A stretch of DNA of 64,000 bases, taken from Botryobacter ruber (GTDB lineage Bacteria > Bacteroidota > Bacteroidia > Cytophagales > Hymenobacteraceae). This document shows, piece after piece, positions 15,499 through 25,600 of this stretch. Numbering within the stretch: the stretch's first letter is position 1; each line of letters begins with the position of its first letter. The notes under the pieces are model-generated. The model made no database searches and was not told the origin of the DNA. It saw nothing but the letters and a program-made list of their open reading frames with translations. The stretch lies in assembly GCF_003347595.2 (NCBI RefSeq), contig NZ_QCZK02000010.1, positions 62,001 to 126,000 on the forward strand. Direction: 5' to 3'. The position numbers and the translations under genes were made by a program.

Positions 15499-16542
15499 AT
15501 GAAAAAAACAGTCTTCTTTCTCTTCCTGGTTGTGCTTACAACCAGCCACACCTTCGCTAAAACCTGGCGGGTAAACAACAATGCCGGCGACAATACCGCT
15601 AACTTCACCACCTTAAGCGATGCGCATGCGGCAGCAACTGCCGGCGACACGATTTACCTGGAAGGCTCGCCCACCTCTTACGGCGCTCTTACCTGCACGA
15701 AGAAACTGGTTATTCTAGGTCCGGGCTATTTTCTCGCTGAAAACAACATCGGCAACCTGGATACACAATCCGCAAAAGTCGGATCCTTTAGCATGAGTAA
15801 CGGCTCCCAGGGCTCACAAATCATTGGATTGGACTTTAACGGATCAACCATCCACCTCATGACCAGTGACATTACGATCAAACAAAACAAGTTTGGCAAT
15901 GTCAACACCTCCGGCGTTTTAACCTCTTCAGGAGTCATTTACCTCAACTGGGGAACTACATCCAATAATATTATCATCACCCAGAACTTTGGGGTTAACA
16001 TCAACTACAGTTCTAACAATGCCAACTCCGGTATTCTCATCATGAATAATGTTATTTCGGTGGGCAGCAGCGATAATACCACCAGTACCTGCCTGCAATT
16101 ATCTGATTTTACGATGGCTGTTGTGCAGAATAATATTTTTGTAAGAGGCAAAGTAAATGCCCACCGGGCTGCTTTTACGAACAATATCATGGTAAATGGT
16201 TTTTTTGAGCCACGTGAAAATTCGACCTCGAATAACCTGGCCAGTGCCACCCAGTTTGGAACAGAAAACGGTAACCAGGCGAATGTTGCCATGAGTGCTG
16301 TGTTTCTTAACACAGGGTCTCCGGACGAACGATGGAAACTGATTGCCGGTTCACCAGCTATAGGCGCGGGCTATGGCAGCACTTCCGCCAACCCGATCGA
16401 TGCGGGAATTTTTTGGGGGAACACGCCCTATAAGCTCTCCGGACTGTTTGGCATCCCTGTCATTTATTTTATGAATGTACAGTCTGTTGGCAGCAGCACC
16501 GATCCGATTGATGTCACGGTAAAGGTGAAGTCTACGAACTAA
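15499..16542 (+). CDS. Secreted beta-helix-like protein, function unknown
   Basis: A 347-residue protein with a signal peptide (MKKTVFFLFLVVLTTSHTFA). The mature part starts with WRVNNNAGDNTANFTTLSDA and AAATAGDTIYLEGS, the typical opening of right-handed parallel beta-helix proteins. Many Asn-rich short turns follow (ITIKQNKFGNV, IIITQNFGVN, ILIMNNVISV). It ends with SPAIGAGYGSTSANPIDAGI, a motif seen at the end of such helices. No catalytic residues of a known lyase were recognised and there is no T9SS tail. It lies 124 bases before the giant gene and may be co-transcribed with it. It could be a surface-carbohydrate binding protein. Confidence 0.75.
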   Translation: MKKTVFFLFLVVLTTSHTFAKTWRVNNNAGDNTANFTTLSDAHAAATAGDTIYLEGSPTSYGALTCTKKLVILGPGYFLAENNIGNLDTQSAKVGSFSMSNGSQGSQIIGLDFNGSTIHLMTSDITIKQNKFGNVNTSGVLTSSGVIYLNWGTTSNNIIITQNFGVNINYSSNNANSGILIMNNVISVGSSDNTTSTCLQLSDFTMAVVQNNIFVRGKVNAHRAAFTNNIMVNGFFEPRENSTSNNLASATQFGTENGNQANVAMSAVFLNTGSPDERWKLIAGSPAIGAGYGSTSANPIDAGIFWGNTPYKLSGLFGIPVIYFMNVQSVGSSTDPIDVTVKVKSTN

Positions 16543-16666
16543 CCTCCTCCGCCTTTCACTTCCTGTTATATCCGCAAATTGAAAACGTCCTGTTTTCTGA
16601 CGGGTATCCTCATGCCTTTATTTTTCAAGTTCGTCAAGACAAAAAATACCTTTAACAGGTTTTATT

Positions 16667-19600
16667 ATGAATATAAGCATTTACAAAAGTCTCCTGCTGC
16701 TGGGAGTCTGGCTGTGCTGTGCTTTGCTACCCGGCATCTCCTTTGTTCAGGCACAGCAAATCACAAAACTGGAATACTTTATTAACCAGGATCCCGGCTA
16801 CGGGAAAGCAACCGCTATAGCCATTACAGCAGGAACGGACGTTACCAAGTCGTTTCCGATTGATATAGCAAGCCTGCCAGCCGGCTTCCATAACCTGCAC
16901 GTCCGGGCCAGGAATGCCAATGGGTTGTGGACTACCACGCTGATGAAAACCTTCTACAAGCAAACGCTTGCTGATGTGGTGCCGGGCGAACAGCTGGCCA
17001 ACATTACCAAAGGCGAGTACTTTTTTGACACCGACCCAGGCTACGGCTTGGGCACCCCCATTTCCATCAGTCCCGGCCAGGATCTGCAAAACGTCACGCT
17101 GGCTGCCGATATCTCGGCGCTTTCCAATGGGTTCCATAACCTGCACCTGCGTTTTAAAAGTGCTAACGGCAAATGGTCCACCACCACCATGACCACTTTC
17201 TTTAAGCAGGGCATCTCGCAGGTGGAAGGCGCAGCACGTAAAAATATTGTAAAGGGCGAGTACTACGTGGATACCGACCCAGGCTTCGGGAAAGGAACAA
17301 ACATCCCGCTCACGGCAGCACCTGATCTTACGAATCTGGCTTTTACACTGGACATGAACCAGGTTTCGGTGGGCAACCACAAGCTGTATATTCGGTTTAA
17401 GAATGAACAAGGACTTTGGAGTGCCCCCAGCAGCAGCGACTTTGAAGTAGCAGCCCCCTCCGAACTAATTGTAACGACGGGCGACATAACCGATCCACTA
17501 TGCGCAGGTGCCACCGTGGCTGTGCCGTTTACAGTAAACCAACCTTTTGGCTCCAACAACATCTTCAAAGCCGAACTTTCCAATGCCAGCGGCAGCTTCG
17601 ACAGCCCGGTTATCATCGGCACGCTCGAAGGCCAGGATTCCGATACCATTCGCGCCACCATTCCCGCTACGACGGCGGCCGGCACCAACTACCGCATCCG
17701 GGTTACGGCCAGTTCTCCAGATAAAACCAGTGCTCCAACGGCCGCCCTTTCGATCAGCAAGCTTCCGAATAATTTTGCCATTACCGGCCTGAGCAGCACC
17801 TGTACCGGGGCACAGAACTACACGATCACGCAGGCGGCACAGGGCGAGGCGACCTACACCTGGGAAGTATCGGGAGGCGGCACCGTGGAGGCAACCGGCA
17901 GCACCGCCACTGTCAACTGGACCACCGCCGGCACCCACACCCTGAAGCTGACCATAGCCAACGCCTGCGGCAACAGCATTGCCAAAGAACTTGCAGTACA
18001 GGTATTGGATGCAGTTCCTGCCTCAGCGCCAACCCTCACGAAAAACAGCCTGCAGCTGCAGGCATCCGCAGCGCCGGCAGGTTCGAATGTAACAGGCTAC
18101 CAGTGGTACCTGAATGGCAACAGCATTAGCGGCGCCACCGGTGCAACCTACCAGGTAACGCAACCCGGCAGCTACACGGTTGCCTACAAGAATGCCTGCG
18201 GCAGCGGCACCGCCTCCTCCCCTATCGTCTACACCAACCTGAAACAGGACCAGACCATCACCTTTACGAGTTTACCAGACCGGCGCTATGGCGATGCACC
18301 ATTTACCGTAAGCGCTACTGCGTCATCGGGTCTGCCGGTAAGCTTTGAGGTTGCGGCCGGACCAGCCAGCATCAGCGGCAACACCGTTACCCTGACCGGC
18401 ACCGGCACCGTGACCATCCGGGCAATACAGGCTGGCAACGATACCTATAATGCAGCCACACCGGTAGAGCAGTCCTTTAGCGTGCAGCAGGCCACCGAAA
18501 ACAACTGCCAGGTAGCGGCCCTGAGCTTCGACGGCAGCAACGACTACGTGCTGGTAAATGCCCCGACCACCACCAGCTACACCATCGAAACCTGGGTAAA
18601 CGTGACCACGGTTGCCAACAGCAGCATCCTGGTAGGCACGAACAGCGGCGGTCCGGGCTCCAGCTGGTCACACCAGCTCCGCATCAGCAACGGCAAGTTT
18701 CAGCATTACCTTTGGGACGGCAGCACACGCATAGTAGAAAGCACCACGCCGGTAGTAGCCGGCGAGTGGTACCATGTGGCTATTGTAGCTACCCAGAACG
18801 GCGCCATGCGCCTGTATGTTAACGGCGTAGAAGAAGGCACCACTGTGAATGTGGGTACCCCCTGGAGTTCAGGCACCCAGTACCGCATCGGTTCTTCCAG
18901 CAGCGGGTACGGCTACTTCAGCGGTGTGGTGGAAGAGGTAAGGCTGTGGAACGTGGCGCTGACGGCAACTGAAATCCAGGACGGAAAAGCAACTGCCATT
19001 ACACCAGCACATCCCAAATACGCCAACCTGACCAACCACTGGAAACTGGAAGAAGGCACCGGCACCATCACCGCCGATGCCAAAGGCAGCGCCACCGGCA
19101 CCCTGGTAAATATGGATGCCGCTACCGCCTGGACCAGCACCAACAGCCCGATAAGCTGTGCTCCTGTGCCAGTTAAACAAAACCAGACCATCACTTTTGC
19201 CGAACTAGGGGCCAAAACGTTTGGCGATGCTGCTTTCGAACTTTCTGCTTCGGCCACGTCCGGGCTGCCGGTGAGCTTTGCAGTTGTTTCGGGACCGGCT
19301 ACGGTTGCAGGTAACAAGCTGAGCATCACCGGAGCCGGCACCGTAAAAGTACGTGCCACCCAGACCGGTAACGAAAGCTTCTACGCTGCTCCTGCCGTTG
19401 AGCGAACCTTCGAGGTAGCAAAAGCAACAGCCACGATTCAGCTGGCCAGCTTAACGCAGGTGTTTACCGGCACGGCCAAAACGCCGGCGGCTACTACTAC
19501 CCCGGCCGGCATACCGGTTACCTTCACTTTCGATGGCAGCAGCACGGCGCCTGTAAATGCCGGAACGTATGCCTTTGAAGCCACCATCAACAGCCCGAAC

Positions 19601-22600
19601 TACGTGGGCAGCGCCACCGGCACGTTGGTGGTGGAACAAGCGTCGCAGCACATCAGCTTTGCCGTTATTACAGATAAATTCCTGAACGAATCGCCGCTTA
19701 CCCTCAATGCCACGGCTGCTTCCGGGCTGGCTGTTAGTTATGAAATCGTATCGGGTCCGGCTTCTGTAGCGGGCAACGAGGTAACCTTAACCGGGCTGGG
19801 AACGGTGGAGATAAAAGCGACGCAGGCCGGTAACGAAAATTACCTGCCTGCTGCTGTCGCACAACGCTTTAATGTTATCAGCAACGTAAAACCAGTCCTG
19901 ACCATCAGCAACCTGCCTGCAGAGGCTATGGAGGGAGCTGTAGTAACCTTCCGGGTAAACACTGACCTGGCGCCGACGTCTCCCCTGCAGGTATTCCTGA
20001 CCACTTCCAGCCCAAGCCGCTTCCCGCTTCCTGCCTCTGTTACCATTCCGGCAGGCAGTCTGTATACCGACGTAACGGTAACCCTGGAGCAGGATATCGT
20101 GCCGGAACTGGAACTGGCGGTGCAGGTAAAAGCAGGTGCTGCCAACCACACCGCAGCGATGGGCAACATCACGGTAAAAGATGACGATGTGCCGGGACTG
20201 GAACTGGTGCTGCATTCTACTGTCGTATCGGAAGGCGGCGGCGCTTTTGCGACACAGGCCACGTTGAAACGCCTGCCTGGCGGAAGCCCGGTTGCCTTCA
20301 CAGCTAACCTGACCGCCAGCGTGCCGAATACGCTTATTGTACCTGCCTCCATTCCCTTAGCTGCTAATGAAAATGAAAAAACCTTTACCGTTGGCGTGGT
20401 AGATAATAGCCTCGCCGACGGCGACCGCCAGGTAAACCTCACGGCTGCTGTATTTGTAAACTCCTGCAGTTGCAACGCCCCGGCTACTTCGTCGGGCTCA
20501 GTTACCACTACCCTCACCGTAACCGACAACGACGGTCCGGCTCTGACCCTGAAGGCCAGCCAACTGACGTTACCCGAAGGCTTTGCGACTGCCGGTCGGC
20601 TGCGCATTGCCCGCAACACCCCAACCACCACAGCGCTTACGGTGAACCTGACTTCTTCCAACACCAACGAGGCTACTGTACCTGCCACCACAGTCATTGC
20701 TGCTGGTCAAGCCTTTGTAGAGGTGCCGATCACCACGGTTAACGACGGGGTAACCGACGGGAACAAGCAGGTGTACTTCCATGCCAGCTCCGAAGGCTTC
20801 TCGACCGGTTCGGTGTGGGTGATGGTAACAGACCAGAACCTGCCTGACCTGCAGCTGGCCTCGGTAAGTGTGGGCAGTGCCCAGGTGCAGGCCGGTGCGC
20901 TGTTCAACTACAGCATCACTGTTAAAAACTCCGGCTTTGCCACAGCGCCTACAGGCGTGGTTGTACGTGGCTACCTGTCGAAAGATGACGCAATTGACGC
21001 GACAGACAAAGTAGTTTCTGAAGATGTTATTGCAGTCTCTATTCCGGCTGGTCAGACAGTACAGGTACAAAACGCCGTGCAGGCGCCGAATACACCGGGC
21101 GACTTTAAGATCCTCTACTGGGTGAACCCGGATGCAACCCTGACGGAGCTGCTCAGCACGAACAACAAAGCGGCTGCAGTTGCCCTGAAAATCAACCCCG
21201 ATTACACAGCTACGGCTCTGGTAAGCAACGCGTATTACCTGAAAGGGCAGCCTGTTCCAGTGACCGGTAAAGCCACCCGGTTTAACGGCGCCGACGCTGC
21301 CAACGCACCGGTAGAAGTATACATCATCACCAATGGCTTGCGCAGAACGGTAACAGCTACAACAGACAATACCGGTAACTACAGCACCTCGTTTGTGCCG
21401 CTTGCCAACGAAGCCGGTTTCTACACCATCGGCGCCAGCTTCCCGGGCATAGCGGCTACCACCGAACAGGACAACTTCAACATCCTGGGCGTGCGCATCA
21501 ACAACGGACAGGTGCCGCAGTTCAAAACTACCCTGGACCAGCCGCTGACAGGCACGCTCGCTATCAAAAACATGAGCAACAAAAGCCTCAGCAACTTTAC
21601 GCTGGCACCAGTAACCCTGCCCAACGGCGCCCAGATGCAGTTCGAAACCGTTCCTACCCTGGCTGGCAATGCTTCTATCAACCTGCCTTACACAGTTACA
21701 GGCGCTGCCCTTTCGCCGGGAACCAACTTCGAAGTCGCTAAGCTGCAGGTTGTAGCTACGGAGGGCAATGTACAGACCCAGGATGTGTTCTACTTCTGCC
21801 AGGCTCCAAGCGCCTTTCTTGTAGCAGATGCCGGCAAACTGGATGTAGCAGTTTCTTCGGCTACAGGAGAGCGCCTGGTAGAGCTCCGGATCATGAACAA
21901 AGGCCAGGGGGCAACAGGAAAAGTAACCGTAAACCTGCCACAGACCGGCTGGCTGACTTCTTTGACACCTGCCGTGCTGCCTTCGCTGGCAACAAACGAT
22001 ACGGCGGTGATGCTCCTGAAATTCCTGGCTACAGCTGACGTTCCGTTCAACTACCCGGTAAAAGGCAACCTGACCATCGACACCGAAAACGGCAACTCCC
22101 TGAACATTCCGTTTGCATTCGAGAAGAAATCAGAATCCACGGGTACCCTGAAAGTAGATGTAACAAACCAGTTCACTTATTACTCCGAAGGTGCTCCGAA
22201 AGTGGCCGGTGCCCGTGTGGTGGTGAAAAACTACTTCTCCGGTGTGGTGTATGCCGATGGCGTTACCGATGCGACCGGCGTATTTACGGCAGCGGGTATT
22301 CCGGAAGGCAAGCACCGCATTGTGGTGGAAAAAGAAAAGCACCAGCCCTACGACGGCACAATCACCATCAATCCCGGCGGCACCACCGAAACATCGGTCT
22401 TCCTGAACTACCAGGCCATCACCTTCAACTGGTCGGTTGTGCCTACCGCTGTTGAAGACAAGTATGATATTACCCTGGAAGCGAAATTCGAAACGCATGT
22501 ACCGATGCCGGTGGTAACCATCGACATGCCGAAGACGCTGCCTCAGCTGACCGGCGACGAAATCTATGCTTTCAAGGTAACGCTCACCAACCACGGACTT

Positions 22601-25600
22601 ATTGCTGCAGAAGACGTAGCGCTCAACCTGCCGCAGCACGACCCGGAATATGAATTTGTGACCAATTACGAACCTGCCCGGTTGCTGGCCCAGCAGAGCA
22701 TCCAGGTGCCGTTCATCATGCGCCGCCGCGACACTGCTGCAGGTGGTGAAACGCTTGTGGCAGGCGGTCCGTCCGTAGAGGCTATCTCCGAGTTCCTGGG
22801 TATTGCGCCCTCACAGTACACTACCATGGCAACACAGGCCGGCCTCAACTGCCGCGACTTTGCGCAGGTGGTATACTGGTACTCCTGTAACATCTCGACC
22901 GGTCTGTGGCAGCAGGGCGGTGCGCTGTTCTCCTTCGAAGGCCGCGTGTGCGGTGAAGACGGACCTGACGGCGGCGGTGGCGGCCTCGACCCCAATGTGA
23001 TTGGCCGCTATGCCGAAGCCTTCCCGAGCTGCGCCATCTGCCCGAGCCCGGATAATTTCAAAGGCAAACCCGGCTGGCAGCACCCGCAGTTTGTAACAGG
23101 CGTAACCAGCTGCGTGGACTGTATCAACAACCTGATTGGTGCCGTGGCCAGCTGTATACCTGGCAGTAACTTAGCTACCGGCGTTTCTTCTGCCTCCTGC
23201 GTGTTTGGCAACGTGATGGGCGGAAAAGGACTGATTGATTACGTTCCGTGTGTACCGAACCTGATACCCTTCCCGGTTAGCTGCGCCAAAGCCATCTGGG
23301 ACCTGATTTTTGCGTGCGGCAACACCAGCACGGGCGGTGGCGCCATGAGCGCCAGTGCATTTGGCGCACAGCGTGCGTTCGACACCGACCCGCTGGGTCC
23401 GGTATTCCAGCAGATCGGCAACGACCTGAAGCTGGTAACCGACGCATACGAAGCACGCGAAGCCTGGGGCCTGCATTACTTCGGCAACATGCTCCACAGC
23501 GATGCCTGGAAAGACCTGGAGCCCCTGCTTGAGCCTTACATTTCCACGCTGGAAGCCATCCCGGCAGAGGAGCAAACAGCAATTCTGGCGGCGATGCAGG
23601 GCTATGAAATTCCGCAGGCTACCATCCAGGCGTTCTTCGTGCGCTGGAACAAATCCATCGAAGCGCTGGAGGCCGATGTGCTGGAGCCAAATGCCCAGTA
23701 CCCGGACATTATCAACTGGAATCAGGTGCAGGCCTGGTCTTATGTAATGAAAAACGCTTATGATGCTGCCGTCAGCAAAGGTTACAGCTCTGTGCTGGAT
23801 ATGCACGATCAGGTGAGAGCCGAGCTGGACGAGCTACTGAACGAGCAGAAGAATGCCGTGTGTGCCTCTGTGAAAGTGCAGTTCAGCCAGCAGCTGACCA
23901 TGACCCGCGAAGCGTTTGAAGGCACCCTCGACATCTTCAACGGCCACCCAACCGATGCTATGGAAATGCTGAGCGTGAACATCCGGATTACTGATGCCAA
24001 CGGCGTACCAAGCAACGGTGTGTTCGAAATCCAGACCAAAAGCCTGACCAACCTGTCGGATGTAACCGGCTCAGGCGCCATTGGTTCGCAACAAAACGGT
24101 ATCGTGAAGTTCCTGTTTATTCCAGAGCGTGATGCAGCGCCTACCGTGCCTGTGGTATATAACTTCGGTGGTACCGTTCGCTACTTCGACCCCTACGCCA
24201 AAGCCATGGTGGACCTTCCGCTGGCAGACGTGCCGCTTACCGTGAACCCGAGCCCGAACCTGATGCTGCACTACTTTATGGAACGCAACATCCTCGGCGA
24301 CGATGCACTGACTAAAAATGTAGTGGAGCCATCCCTGCCTGCCGAGCTGGCGGTGATGGTGGAGAACCAGGGCTATGGTCCGGCGGTGAACATGATGATT
24401 TCTTCGGCACAGCCTAAGATCATCGAGAACGAAAAAGGCTTGGCAATCAACTTCAACATTGTAGGCTCCAACTTTCAGGGGCAACCGAAAAAGCTGGGCG
24501 TGACCGATATCAACTTCGGCACCATTCCGGCACTGCAGACCCGCATCGGGCAGTGGTACTTTACCAGTTCGCTGCTGGGCAAGTTCGTGGAGTACCAAGC
24601 CAGTGTGGTACACGCCAACAGCTACGGCAACCCGGAACTGAGCCTGGTGAAAGGCGTACAACTGCACGAACTGACCCGCAGCATCCGCGCCTATGGCACT
24701 TCCGAAGACGTCATCAACGACTTCCTGGTGAACGATGAATTTGATGCGCAGGACGTACCGGATGTGATCTACTTCTCGCAAGGCAACCGCACCGAAAAAG
24801 TGATTGTAGCAGCAAACGGAAGCTTCAATACCCAAGTAGCAGGTCCTTCCTTTACCAACACCTTAACCGTAACAGCTTCTGCGGCTGGCTGGAACTACAT
24901 CAAACTGCCGGACCCGGGCAACAGGAGGTATGAACTCGTAAGCGTAACCCGCAACGACGGGCAGGTAATCCCGCTCAGCAATGCCTGGCTTACGTTTGTA
25001 ACCTTGCCGGTGAGCCGCCCGCCGGTGTACGAGAACAAGTTCCACTTCGTAGATAAGTTTGCCTCCACCAGTCCTGTTACCTACACCCTGGTGTGGGCGC
25101 CTAAAAACCTGAACGTACCGGAGGTGGTGAGCATCGAGGGAATTCCGGCAGCGGTTACTTCCGAACAAGTGGAGCACGTAACGGTGAAGTTCAACAAGAG
25201 CATCGACCCGACCAGCTTCACGCACGAAGACCTGAGCCTGACCTTCCAGGGCGGCGCCAACATCATGAGCAATGCCGTGGTGGTCACGCAGCTCGATACG
25301 GCTACTTTCAGCGTGGACCTGTCTGCCCTTACGACCGGCAACGGCTTCTATAACCTGACGGTGCAGGCAGCGGGTGTGCAGGACATGTACGGTATCAGCG
25401 GCGAAACTGGCAAACAGGCCACCTGGACGCAGTACCTGACGGTACCAGCCGTGCAGGCATTCCAGGGACTTCCGGAAGGGAACGTGGCAGCTGCCTTTAA
25501 CACGGTGCAGGTGCTCTTTAACCTGCCGATCGACGAAACCACTGCCACTGCAGAACGCTTCAGAATTCTGAAAGAAAATGTACTGCAAAGCGGCTTGGTA

